Source: Harmothoe impar
Taxonomy: Eukaryota > Annelida > Polychaeta > Phyllodocida > Polynoidae
DNA: 64,000 nt
NCBI GenBank assembly: GCA_947462335.1
Contig: OX381720.1
Coordinates: 45,230,654 to 45,294,653 of the forward strand
Direction: 5' to 3'
Part shown: positions 1 through 11,550 of the stretch, one piece after another
Numbering within the stretch: the first letter of the stretch is position 1
Layout: each line of letters begins with the position of its first letter
Program-made: the position numbers and the translations under genes
Notes under the pieces: generated by a model
Databases searched by the model: none
Seen by the model: the letters and a program-made list of their open reading frames with translations, nothing else
What the model was told of the DNA's origin: nothing

Positions 1-2391
1 GACCATACCCCCTGGTGAGAAGTAATGGGACAAGAGTGCAGACCAGTTAGATTATGATCCATTAAGGTGATAAAACATCATTACATGTAACAAAGGAGTC
101 TATACATATAAGCTCTAAGTGCTTAGTAAGCCCACTTCTGGGGCCCCTAGTTGAATGATCCATGTCCAAACTGGTGCTGTATTGACAATGAAGTGGATAT
201 ACAGGTGTGATACCACGGGTGTCATTACCACCAATTTTATCACTAGTGGTACTAATTATCCAGACCCATAGTCCTAACCCTAGAGTGGTTTTGCATTATC
301 GTGAGAATGTCTGCATGCCCATTGCTGTGGCGGTTTCTATTCACGTTTTAATATGTGAACCCAAAGTTTACCCCCCGTTGGACATGCATATTGCAGTATA
401 GACTTTAATCTAAGACGATAAATATACAAGTACTACATACGTTATTAGCAGTACATGTAGTATTACAGCTTGTACTGAGCCAGGTTAGCTTAGGTAACCA
501 CCCCCCCCCCCCACCCCCCCGTGTACTATAGGCTAATACAGTGCCAGGACACTGATATGGCGTATCTATTGGTGGATAAGGACCCAATAGGAATGGCTTC
601 CTACAAGAAGCAATAATGCATTGTTCAAATACCAGCACGACAGCTGTCGACTAACCATTCCACTGGTACCTTTTCTGAACAATGTATCCCGATAGGTATG
701 CAGTTACTGCTCCATGACCCTTTTAAGCAAAACAGGATAAAAGAAAAAGCTTCGAGGCAGTCGGCCCCCCCCCCTCCACTTTCGTTCACCAGATATTCAA
801 TGACGTATCACATCCCACCTACCATATGTATCCTGCTCCTACTAAACAGTTTATGTTAATACTAAGAACAATAGCCCGTATTAATTCAGTGACCTGATAC
901 AAAGTGAACCAGAGCCTATCCCAATTCACAGATCATGGTCACATGCCTGTGTTGAACTGAAACATGTATGAGGCGATGACAGTATTGAGCAGAGAGTGCC
1001 ATGTCCATGCACATTGCACCAGATACAAACTGTCTGATTCTAATGGTCAAGAGAGAAAAAGGATGCTAGAAGCGTCAGTTCAATAAGGCCTAAAAAAAAA
1101 AATGGCGCAAAATAATTAGGGTAGGCCCCTAAAACGTTGGGTCGGTCGGGATACCGGAACACAACTTCTTTTTTTTTTTTGGGGGGGGGGGGGCTAACAC
1201 CTCACCAGTAGCTGACAGGTGTGTTTGTGAGTGGATACCACACCTGAGTTTTGTACCAGACTGTGCTGTGCTACACGAGGCACCTTTTGGCAAAAAGGTT
1301 TCACAGACTGTGGTCGTTGACTAAAACATTGTGAGCGGCTACATCACCTGGGGCAGTAGCGCCACCTGTGAACTCTGTGTGCATTTCATTCAATGCCACT
1401 ATTTGCTTCCCACTAGCCTAGATTAAATTGACAGAAAAACTCAGACTGTTATTTATACACCTACACATACATTAAACAACTACTTGAAAGAAATGGCAAA
1501 GGAGAAAATTTGATCAATGTTGGAGCAGGCTTGCATGTACATAGTCTAGTTGGATTGTAGTGAAGATAACGAGATACAGCATGATAGGGACATATATAAA
1601 TATAACAGTACACAACAGTGTGCATAATACGTGACTACCGCACTTTATAACCTGAAGTTGTTGCTTTTTAGTATGATATGTCCATGAATTGCAATTTTGC
1701 GATATGCCTCCGAGCTAGAACAGATGCCGTTGGTCAGAGAGTTAGCATTATTTAACGGGGATCAGACGTCAGATGAATGATGACGAGTGGCTTACATCTG
1801 CCTGCCAGGTTACACGCACAGCCAGGGCTTAAAGCTACTGAAGTAGGGGATGTCAGGCAGGGGCTTAGTCCTGACTGCAGGACTTTCACTGACCCAGTAG
1901 TCTTTATGTAGTACAGACACCTCTGTCCCTGATCTGGGTTACAGATCCTGTTGACGTGTGTCTCATGTCATCTCCCACCTTAAACCTACCTGCACCCAAT
2001 GGCCGTTACCAGGCCGGTCTTAATGCTAACAATACTGTAGAGTACACACGTACTCCTGTTTATAGGTCTCCAGTGACATTTGGGAAAATAATCAATAATG
2101 TCTCAACTAGATGCATACAATAAATACGTATTACTGTACTAGACAGGTAACAAGAACATACCATGTCATACTTTTATACAAGCAGTCAGTATATATATGT
2201 GAGTACATGTCTAATAAAGCATGCAATAGCCCTGTTGAAAAAAAAAAGTCCAAGTTACTTTATTACACAAATATGTTCGTCAATTTCAATGGTCGCATAT
2301 TAAGAAAGACCTTCATAGGGACTTGCTGTACATGTAACTGTAACATGTTAGTCGTGTATAACTGACTTTACCGTTGGTCCTCCTTCCCCAG
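1..2391. other. Non-coding stretch upstream of the first PPTC7 exon seen here
   Basis: I see no convincing coding exon. The stretch ends in a pyrimidine tract and AG at 2390-2391 that serve as the splice acceptor of the first PPTC7 exon in the window, so it is most likely intron, and the 5' exons lie outside. It holds homopolymer runs (C-rich near 500 and 765, T and G runs near 1170-1190) and no repeat I can name. Confidence 0.6.
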
Positions 2392-5035
2392 GTGTGGCGG
2401 ATGGCGTGGGAGGCTGGAGGTCGTACGGCGTGGACCCGTCCATCTTCTCCACCTCCCTGATGCAGACGTGTGAACGCCTCGTGCGGGAGGGCAAGTTCCA
2501 GCCGCAGACACCTAAAGACATCCTCGCCACCAGCTACGAAGAGATCTTGGAAAGCAAAGAGGCCCAAATAGGTGAGCTTCTTCTTCCTATAGCTGCTTTA
2601 TGATAATAATTCTATTGGCATTAAGCATTAAACAAATATTCAATATTAAATAATGTGAGGATATATTGGAAGCACCAAAGCAAAACAAGTGTTGTGTAGA
2701 GCATCCTTTCTGCTTGATTGCTTACCTAATTGGAAAAATGTTGCATTTTGTTTAAAAATGTTTAAAAAAGAATAAAAGTGTGAACAGCGAAGCAGAAAGG
2801 ATGGTCTGTGACCCACAATCATTTGTGGAACATACTTTCTGTGTGTATATCAATATGTAACAACAGTATTCGTCACCAATTTGACAATCTCTTTGCTGCT
2901 TTCTTGGATTCATGTAGGGAGTTGTACGGCATGTTTGGTGTCGCTGTCTCGAAAGGAGAAGAAGGTGTATACAGCTAACCTGGGCGACAGTGGTTACTTG
3001 GTGATCCGTAACGGTAAGGTCATCGAGCGGTCACAGGAACAACAGCATTACTTCAACACACCGTTCCAGCTATCCGTCGCACCCTCTACACTACAGGGTC
3101 TAGTCATTGGTGACAGGTAGGTGGAGCACAAAATGTACAGGTTAGGCTGCATAAAATTGATAATCAGCTTTGCGGATACTTTCCAAAAAAATATGGTGCG
3201 GGAGGGAGGCTTTTATTTTATTTTGTTATCAATTTTCTAGGCCATGAGGGAGGTGACTTTTTCTTATTTTTTACATTTCAATTGATGAGGGAGGTCTCTT
3301 TTTTTTTTGCCATGTCAGATACCGCATATTCCTAAGATTTAGATATGTGATAGCAGTATTCCATACACTCATAAGATTCCCAAATAAATCTAGGGCATGA
3401 TAGAGTACGTTTTGGGGATTCCAATACTGTAAAATGTATGAAAATCGATCAATTGGTTGCCACAAAAAATGCTTTCAAAAAGGGGCGGAAATTTGAATAT
3501 TTTTTTATCATGAAAATTCAGGGATGCGGGGGTTTTGATGGTATTTTTTGTAAAATGATGGAAAAAAGCTTCCATGCGGCCCCTTTTAGAGGGTGCGGGC
3601 GGTGCCTGCAAAGCTGATAATTTTTTTTATGCAGCCTTACCTAAATGATATCTGATGTTGTAATGGCATCGACCATTACCAGGCTCAAGAAGCAGTCATT
3701 ATCGTCTGTGTTTAACTGCCACCTCACTAAAGAAATGTGAAATTTCTTAATGTGAAATTTCTTTTCGCTTCACTTCAGCCGGAGTTGGTAAATAATGATC
3801 ACTCCCTTATAAGTTATATGACAAAAATAGAACGTGGGGGGAAAAAACAACTTTCATTGAGTATTGACTTTAATTTCCAGGCTTTAGATAATAATATACC
3901 GTACATGTAAAATCACACCTAGATGAATAAACTTACATAATTTCATGTAATTACACATCATCAAAATGTTCTCTCTCACCATTTCCTCCCTGTAGAGTAT
4001 CACAACCTGATTCCTCCTTTTTATCCACCAGCCCTGACTCTGCAGAAAGTCACTCATTCGGCGTCCAGGAGGGTGACGTAATCCTAGTTGGCACAGACGG
4101 TCTCTTCGACAACATGGATGATAACATGATATTGGAACATGTAAAAAGGTTAAAGGTAAGGTTGAACTCTGCCGGATATAATTATATTGATACTTAATTT
4201 GTATTTACCGTAGTTGTCAGTAGTTTACAGCAGTATGTCAAATAATCACATGTCGTGTATAAAACGGCAGTGCTATAAGGCCATGAAGTGAAACAGATTG
4301 ATAAAGTTTCAAAGTTAAAGATACAGCCTTTTAGAACACTACTAGATAATGTTACACATACAGTCAAAAATACTTTAATAACCGTACATATTTAAAATCT
4401 TTCCAAAGCGTGCTGTGAGCTAGATAGGTCTATAACAGTATTTCATATGCTACTCAGACTAGAACAGATAGGCCACACTGGCCAAGTGCAATACTGGTCA
4501 GTGCTATGTTAACTCTGTCTCTTTGGTTGACTTTTTGTTTCCTTCCTTTACAGGATGCAACACAGGCTAGTATACAGAGTGTAGCTAATTCCATCGTAGA
4601 ACATTGTCGCCAGCTAGCAGTCGACCCTGAATATATGTCGCCCTTTGCACAGAATGCTGTTGCCAATGGCTTTGGTGCTGATATCACAGGTAGGTAGACC
4701 TATGGTCAATGCATGGTACTATAGTAGATAGGAGAATATGTGATCATGCTGCATGAATGTCTATTGTTGTGCTAATATGAAACAGAAAGACAACATATTT
4801 TATTAATGAGACATGATAAAGATTGTATATGTCAGTTTAGCAATATAGGTTTTCCACTTGTGTTACCACCTGGAATATAGTTCAACTGTGTGTAACATTT
4901 TGTTTAATGCAATGAGATAAACTAAACATCCATGCTGATACATCCTATCCTATTGTAGGTGGCAAACCAGATGACATCACAGTGCTACTCGCCCAGGTGT
5001 CGTCTGTCAGCCTTGACTCGGACTCAGACTCATAG
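2392..5035 (+). CDS. PPTC7: PPTC7-type PP2C protein phosphatase, five 3' exons
   Basis: Spliced gene, partial at the 5' side. Coding exons are 2392-2571, 2918-3116, 4032-4155, 4554-4689 and 4959-5035 (stop TAG 5033-5035). All introns have GT-AG ends and the phases join without breaking the frame. PPTC7 is a PP2C-family Ser/Thr phosphatase of the mitochondrion in animals. Visible hallmarks in order: VADGVGGW (metal-binding Asp), [19 protein letters not shown] (very typical of PPTC7), GTDGLFDNM, DPxYMSPFAQ and [11 protein letters not shown], which carries the C-terminal metal-binding Asp pair. The protein ends in an acidic Ser/Asp tail (SLDSDSDS). The N-terminal targeting peptide and first part of the domain are not in the window. 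The intron after the second exon carries a MITE. A broken partial copy lies at 35.4-36.8 kb. The call is firm from motif order; exon ends are inferred by eye. Confidence 0.93.
3145..3636. mobile_element. Harbinger-like MITE in a PPTC7 intron
   Basis: The ends are inverted repeats of about 35 bp (GGCTGCATAAAA...ATTATCAGCTTTGC and its complement). A 3-bp direct repeat TTA flanks it at 3142-3144 and 3637-3639, as for PIF/Harbinger elements. There is no transposase ORF. A relative with the same ATTATCAGCTTTGC motif lies at 7916-8326. Confidence 0.75.
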
Positions 5036-6265
5036 CATTTCGTTTATGGCGCACAGTTGGCTGTGGCCACAGCCCGTCTCAACAGCGCCACGTCTTTCAT
5101 CATCACCCCTCATCCCCATCATCCATCATCGTAAGGACAGACCTAGGCACAGGTGGCCTAATCATCATGTATTAACTAACTCTTTAAGGACAGCATCGTA
5201 CCTCAAGGCATCATATTCATTTGTTGTTGTGATGCACTGATGCAGACCCGGCGAGCTACTCACTGCATTGGTGCATCATGCCAACCTGTCAGGAGTGTAT
5301 CAGCCCTGCATCAATGCAGCAATGGCGAGTTAATTGTTTGTGCTGCATTCATGCAACATTATCATGTCAAAAGGGCATAGTGCATTAAAGCACTATGCTG
5401 CCCTTAAAGGCCTAACTCATATTTATGAAGCTCTCATTAAATGCCTCTAGAGCATGTTAACCCTTAACAAAATGGCTGTGAAACAGCAGATGTTTAGGTT
5501 CTATAAACTGTACTCTACTTTATATTTACTTGGGTCACCAGACATTTAGACAATGTCACTATTCTTTATTAGAACTTATATCATTGTGTATGTAGCAGAA
5601 CTGTATAGTTATGAAAAAAAGACTTTGCTAGAAAATGTGCCAAGATTTTCTCTTTTAGTTAAAAGTGTAATATTAACAGGTTTTCAAATTCTAAATAATG
5701 GACACCTTGTACACTAGAAAGAATTCAATTGTAAATTTTAGAGTATTCGAAAATTTAAATATACCATTGTGAGCCAACACATAAAAGGTAACAGTTAAAA
5801 ATAGGGAAAAACCATGTACAATAAGAGACGCCATGTGTGTACACATAAACATGATAATGCGTTAAATAGGTTGATTGTATAGAACTTTCATCTATCATTT
5901 GCTTAGAGAAAGCACCATTTCATATGTCTGTGGACACATCTGTTGTAAATATGTTGTATCTTTTGTGTAACTAAAGGTGTTGACAGGACCTTCATAGAAG
6001 ACAAAAGTAAATCAAATTTGCTGTATATAAATATAAAGTTATATTTCCAGCAAAGTCTGGATGGGTTGACATGGAAACATGAGATAAAAGTGAAAGAATG
6101 AAACTGCGTGATCTATAGAAATGTGTGACGCGAGACAGTTACTCTAGAATAAGATCTATTGGTTTAATAATTATTCATGTTTGCGAATTATATGTGTAAA
6201 TACTATATATGAATATTAAGGTTTGACGAGTGTTCCTTTTAAAATCCCGTAACCACTCCTGACAC
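5036..6265 (+). other. Probable PPTC7 3' UTR and downstream sequence
   Basis: No ORF of interest follows the PPTC7 stop. I see no AATAAA hexamer in this stretch; ATTAAA variants occur (for example 5436-5441), so the mRNA end is not fixed. Sequence from exon 5 through about 5905 is repeated in diverged form at 35371-36770, which shows that the duplication was of genomic DNA including introns. Confidence 0.5.
5188..5403. mobile_element. TTAA-flanked MITE in the PPTC7 3' region
   Basis: Short element with inverted ends GGACAGCAT...ATGCTGCCC, flanked on both sides by TTAA (5184-5187 and 5404-5407), the target type of piggyBac and Kolobok elements. Internally it has repeated TGATGCA / TGCATCA words that can fold back. 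A diverged relative lies near 7533-7758, and part of it is also in the duplicated copy near 35.97-36.07 kb, so it predates that duplication. Confidence 0.6.
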
Positions 6266-6268
6266 TAA

Positions 6269-6491
6269 GGCCACACCAAAAAAATAAGTTGGTCTACAGA
6301 TTTCCCGCACCATATTTTCGAAAATGCTAATATTTTTTTTTTTTTGAAAAAAAAAGTGTCCTCGGATGGAAAAGTGTCTACGGATGGGTCCGCATCATTT
6401 TCTGAGAAATTTGACAAAAAAAAAAATCGCTCGCTCACACAATATTTTCAAAATGAAAATCCGTAGACCAACGTTTTTATTTGGTGTGGCC
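6269..6491. mobile_element. Harbinger-like MITE with GGCCACACC ends
   Basis: Inverted repeats of about 35 bp (GGCCACACCAAA...GTTGGTCTAC and its complement) are flanked by a TAA direct repeat (6266-6268, 6492-6494). No coding capacity. Ends and target type match the other Harbinger-like MITEs of this window, but the inner sequence is different. Confidence 0.75.
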
Positions 6492-6494
6492 TAA

Positions 6495-7532
6495 AGGTCC
6501 CATGTACCTTTGTAGTAGTCATCTGTATCTGTATACACCACCTGAGAAGCCTTGTCCACTATGACAAGTAGCATGGTGTTGAGCCTGATGACAGGGCTAA
6601 TATCTTGCCTAACCCATCATAGGACGTTTGTTGTTACAATGCATTGGGGTTACGAGCTGATACGTTGATTTCCAAAGAAGTCTACACTTTCCAAAGAAGT
6701 CTACACTTTTTAATGTGTTCACTATGAATTAGTCAACCACGTACATTTGATCGGGGAGTAATACAGATTATTCCTTCTAGCTCTTATGTTGATATACACC
6801 ACTCATTTCCTTCCAAACACAACCTTCCTTATTAAGTCACATAGTAATGCATACTTCTACTACACATGTTTCCAAGAAATCTGCTGAGAAACTTAAATAC
6901 CAAAGTCAAAAATGTTAACCAGAGGCAACACCCCAGTGCATGTATATCTATACAGCAGTGGGAAGATAAATGGGGTTGGACTAGCCGTTAACAGAGACTT
7001 AAAGAGAGGGAACCCACCACCGTGTAGATAGTATCCTGTGTGTGAGCACAAATCTTTAAGCTTTTGTTTGGGACAAAGGATATTGTATGCGAATCATAGT
7101 TGACTGTAAATATAGTTTTAAGTACTCTGTCCTACAATTTCCACATCCTGATTAGGATGGTGTAATTTGCAACGCATCTATAGTATCACAACTGTCTCAA
7201 CTATAAGATATGAAACCTTTTAAATCAAGAATGTATCAACTATGAACTGTGATAATATGCTTTACAAGCTATAATGTTCTTCACAGCGCATTAAAGCACC
7301 TTCAATTATTAACAATTATCATGTGTGACTGCTCGCATGTCTTCTTGCATGAGGATTGCATCTACATAGTTCACCCTTCACTATAAATACCCACTTCGCA
7401 ACAATAACAAAAATCTCAAATATAGAAATATACCGGTATACTTTATTGTTGGCAGTTTTGAATTAAGACAAAGAGACCTTACATGGCCAGTAAAATATAT
7501 AACTGCCCTCCTACATATCTGTAAATCCTTTA
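6495..7532. other. Intergenic, nothing recognised
   Basis: AT-rich sequence without a credible ORF, RNA gene or repeat that I can name. Confidence 0.5.
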
Positions 7533-7758
7533 CGGATGCATGTCACTAAATGTCGCGTTTGGCATTATGATGCACCAATGCAGCCCCAGAGAGTAAGGTC
7601 AGTGCTACATTGGTGCATCCTGCCGAGCCTTCTGAGAGCGTATCAACACTATAGCGTTGGCAGGATGCGTGAATGTAGCCCTGGCAAGTTACTTGTGAAG
7701 ACAGCATTCATGCGTCATAACGCCCAAGGGCATGATGCATTAATGCATTGTGTGGCCC
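7533..7758. repeat. Diverged relative of the 5188-5403 TTAA MITE
   Basis: Shares the order of TGATGCACCAATGCAGC-like blocks and the GGCCCTTAAAGG end with the element at 5188-5403. The right TTAA is intact (7759-7762); the left one reads TTAC. Its internal reading frame of 80 codons is explained by the repeat and is not called as a gene. Confidence 0.45.
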
Positions 7759-7915
7759 TTAAAGGGTTAAATACCTAAACCTCGACATAAGGTAGCTTCT
7801 GATGGGCCAGTAAGGCGAGAACTTGAATGTAGCTGTGTCCCTGTGTAACATTCCTTCATCCTTAAAAGATGAATATGTGGTCAGTACCCATATTATGCGG
7901 CTTTAGTTCATATAA

Positions 7916-8326
7916 GGCCACTTAAAAAAGATTATCAGCTTTGCAGACACCGCCCGCATGCCCTACAAAGGGCCGCATGTGTGTATTTTTTCCACACTTT
8001 TTCATAAAAAAGGGCCGCATTGCATGAAATGAAATGCAACAAAGTACCAAAATATTTATAGATCAGCTAATAATTGGCGTAGAAATGTAATTTAAACAGA
8101 GTGTTGTCCATATTTATCTGTGCATATATCAACACCAGGGTAAATGTTTATGAATATGAAAAGTGTAGGATATATATGAAAAATTGAAGGCATTTGTTCA
8201 ATAGAAATAAAAAGGGACCGCCCTCATGGCTTAAATTGCAAATATCAAATAAGATAAAAAGCCTCGCGCCCTCACCATATTTTTTTAAGAAGTGTCCGCA
8301 AAGCTGATAATTAATTTTAAGCGGCC
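7916..8326. mobile_element. Harbinger-like MITE, relative of 3145-3636
   Basis: Inverted ends GGCCACTTAAAA...ATTATCAGCTTTGC pair with GCAAAGCTGATAAT...TTTTAAGCGGCC. A TAA direct repeat flanks it (7913-7915, 8327-8329). There is no transposase. Confidence 0.75.
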
Positions 8327-8984
8327 TAAAGTTAATCCACTAGGAAATTATTATGAACATCTATATTCTACATATCCTTTACCTCCAACTGAAATATCGA
8401 GTGTGTGCATTAGATTATCATTATTATTATTACACATATATATTTGTTCTAAAGCATTGGAATTTGTAAATATATATATGTATATATCATGACCTGCCAT
8501 GCCTATTGAAATATTGAAACAGATAACTGTCCTAAAGAATATAAAGATACACGCATATAAATCCCCAAACTCCTGCTAAAATAATAATAGTCATGAATCA
8601 AACTCTTACCATTTAGACATACATTATTTAAACACTTGAACACCAGATAGCATTGTACGTTATATACAATACATTGTGACACAAGTAAAAGAAATTGTGT
8701 TGCAGGGTGAGTTCTCAATGCGTTAAATCTAAGAAGACAGTCCTTGAAAGATTGTCCCATGAACATTGTACACTGAGACGCCTATATTAGGCACAATTTA
8801 ATATGACAATTATCGCTGTTGAAAGACAGGTATTTAATCGCCAATGACCTTTGACATTTCGTTGTAAAACCTTTACCTACCAGTGCATATGGTAACAACA
8901 ATTACAAATAAACAAGGAAAATAAAAACTGTGTTGATTTATGTGTGTACTACTATACAATGCTTCAGTATGACGAGTTGTATAG
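8327..8984. other. Intergenic, nothing recognised
   Basis: AT-rich DNA without supported features. Confidence 0.5.
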
Positions 8985-10354
8985 CCAAAATTATGGAAAG
9001 AATGGTAAATAACAGACTGGTCTGGTATCTCGAGAGAAACTACCTTTTTAACCCTGCACGGTCTGGTTTTCGCCATCAATGCAGTACCACTGACCAACTA
9101 CTGAGTTAAGAAAGCTACATTCGGGATGGTTTTGCCCAGAAAGAACATACAGTGGCAGTCTTTGATGAGGAAAAGGCCTAAGATACAACATGGACTATGG
9201 AATCCTCAAGGATGTTTACAACATGGGACTTAAAGGAAGACTTCCCATCTTCATCTCCAAATTCCTTGCCAACAGATGCTTCAGTCTGCCTCGGCTCAAC
9301 ACTATCAAGCAAAAGGGAGCAGGAAATGGGAGTCCCACAAGGCTGTGTCCTCTCCATCACTTTATTCAGAATAAAAATCAATGAGATAGCCAGAACCCTA
9401 CAAAAAGATCTAAACTGCTCCCTATATGTGGCCACCAAAGAGTGTAAATTACAACAGGCTATTAAACATCTAGAGACCTGGACCTCTGAGAACAGCTTCA
9501 AATTCAAAAAAACACCTGATGCACAGATAAACCTGCACTCCGACTCCTGAACACAGAAATAGCAGTTGCAGATGAGGTCAAATATCTGGGACTGATATTT
9601 GATAGCAAGCTGTCTTTTTGAAGCACACATTGAGTACCTCCGGAGGAAGTGTCAACCAGGACTAAACCTGCCGAAGGTCCACTCCCACAAGGAGTGGGGT
9701 GCAGATCAGGAAATCCTCCTGACTCTGTATAAAACATATGTGCTGGACTAAGGTCATGCATAGTGTATGGCTCAGCATCAGCAACATCCCTACGAAGGTT
9801 GTATCCAATCCAAAATCAGGGTCTAAGACTATGCCTGGGTGCGTTCCGTACATCACGCTGTACACAGCACATGACACAATTTTCAATTCAAACAGTGAGA
9901 CCATATACCTGGGAAAAGCAAACACCACCAAACCTTTCTCGGTTTGGATGAAAACCCTGGTCAGGGAAGTAGGACTCCCACTCAAGAATGTCAAGACCAT
10001 TTCACTCCCCCCATGGCTAGTAGGGAAGCCCAGTGTTAACTTGGACCTCACCAAAACCAAAAAGGCAGATACTGACCCTGCTGTTTTCAAAAAGAAGTTC
10101 AAGACCATTGAGAAAAAATATGAACATCACACACCCATCTATACAGATGGATCAAAAGACAATGAAAGGGTAGGTTACGGAGTTCACACACCATCTCGAA
10201 ATCTCAGCCGACGCCTACACCCTAAAGCCAGCATTTTCACTGCAGAGGCCAGTGCACTACTCGAAGCACTACTTGAAGCAGAAAAGAAAGAAAAAAGAAG
10301 TGCTGGCTACCAAGTCAGATTGGAATCGAAGGAAACGAGGGCATGAAGGAGTAG
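8985..10354 (+). pseudogene. Decayed LINE, RT and RNase H part (segment 1)
   Basis: Broken non-LTR retrotransposon read in several frames. RT signs in order: PARSGFRHQCSTTDQL, VFDEEKA..TTW, GVPQGCVLS, a gap where the catalytic FADD block should stand (LYVATKE at about 9420-9440), KYLGLIFDSKLSF, and the thumb block CLGAFRTS. A C-terminal RNase H domain follows (YTDGSKD...VGYGVHTPS near 10140-10190, ending in WLPSQIGIEGNEG at about 10308-10345 in another frame). RT plus RNase H points to the I/Jockey-like group of LINEs. Stops, frameshifts and the lost catalytic Asp pair make it dead. The 5' end is truncated. The element continues at 10680 and again at 13569 after two insertions. Confidence 0.85.
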
Positions 10355-10679
10355 AATAGCTTCATTGGGAGCCTTCCATAATACCAATGGGCATACCGGA
10401 TTCGTAAAAGGCGACAAAACTTGAGGGGTCTCGTGCCTTACTGCTGTGGTCAGTCATGTAAGATGTTTTGGCAGCCGCTGCCCATAATGTGTGGTCATTC
10501 ATTTCATAGATTCAAATAGATGCGGTCAAAGCTGTATTGGGCAAGCAGCATATAAATGTCTGTCCTACTACTGCAAGGCAGACTGCCACTATTTGTTGTT
10601 GACTCCTTGCCAACTTGAGATATGTCCTGTGAGGTACTCACTGTACAGCTGGACGTTAAACCAATCAATCAATCAATAA
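10355..10679 (+). mobile_element. SINE-like insertion in the LINE
   Basis: About 325 bp that interrupt LINE coding sequence between the RNase H end and the C-terminal domain. The tail is a simple repeat (CCAATCAATCAATCAATA), preceded by CTGGACGTTAAA, a 3' end that I associate with SINEs of molluscs and other lophotrochozoans. I see no clear tRNA head, so a 5'-truncated or non-tRNA SINE is possible. The right edge is clear from the LINE frame; the left edge is good to about 10 bp. Confidence 0.6.
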
Positions 10680-10779
10680 CCCCGATTCCATTCACTGACC
10701 TGTTACCATCAATAGATAGCCACATAAAAGCAAAATGGCAAGCTGCATGTAACAAAGAAAAAGGCCATAATACAATGTA
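10680..10779 (+). pseudogene. LINE segment 2 between SINE and Tigger
   Basis: Encodes PIPFTDLLPSIDSHIKAKWQ, which fits the linker between RNase H and the terminal zinc finger of RNase H-bearing LINEs. It ends at the TA target of the Tigger insertion (10778-10779); the frame resumes after 13568. Confidence 0.75.
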
Positions 10780-11263
10780 CAGTCAGGTCGGGATAATCCG
10801 GTGTCCAATAGTCCAGTGAACACACCATCCAGTGATGAATTGGTGGGGACCGTTTTTATAGCATTAAAATACCCTTAGTAATCCAGTTATTTGACTTCCA
10901 GTTCCGGTGGGGAGTTATGGGAAACCATAGTGTATTTAGCACTAGAATGAAACTTGACAGTCCAGTGCAACCAGCTGGGCCAGACCAGAAATCAATTAGC
11001 TATCAAAGGCAAACTACTAACAGCCCTAATCTCAGTTGACATTTAGCCCCATGAGACCCACGGACCATAGGGCTTTGTAGTCCTGTGTTGTCTTAATACT
11101 TCATGTATATGGCAAAGTAATCTGTGCAAGTTAGTCTAGGCTTGTGTTTCAAGGCTTTCATGTGGATGTATTACATGTATTATTATCACAGACAGAGAGA
11201 GCTATGTTTGTGGTGTTATGAGCACTGACAGGCCCTAGAGATGGTTGAGTAACTAAGAAGCAG

Positions 11264-11550
11264 GTGGGAGGCAGTGTGTGTGTGTGTGGAGGGGTGGGGT
11301 GGTGTCCAGGGGCCGCGGGAAAGTGGCTGCAGTCACGTCGCTGTCCCCGGCACCTCACCCTCCCCAACGCCGCCCGCATGCCGCCGCGGTCTGGTGCCGT
11401 GGCATACTCTGCTCAATTGTTGACATCTCCCCGTGACCACCTACCCCCCCCCCCCATTCCCATACCCATATTACTCCAGGTGCTGTTATTATTCAGAGGG
11501 CTCATTAAATATCTGGATGTACACGAGATTGGAACTACCTTACAGTCACC
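11264..11550 (+). promoter_or_regulatory. GC-rich leader of the Tigger transposase
   Basis: A locally GC- and CpG-rich block (11290-11410) stands out from AT-rich surroundings just upstream of the transposase ATG. It has no TATA box and contains ACGTCG and CCGCCCGCATG words. It is inferred to be the promoter or 5' UTR of the transposon; this is not proven by sequence alone. Confidence 0.4.

Noticed and set aside
7536..7778. 80-codon ORF as a small gene
   Set aside because: It coincides with a diverged copy of the TTAA MITE and is not kept in the other copy.
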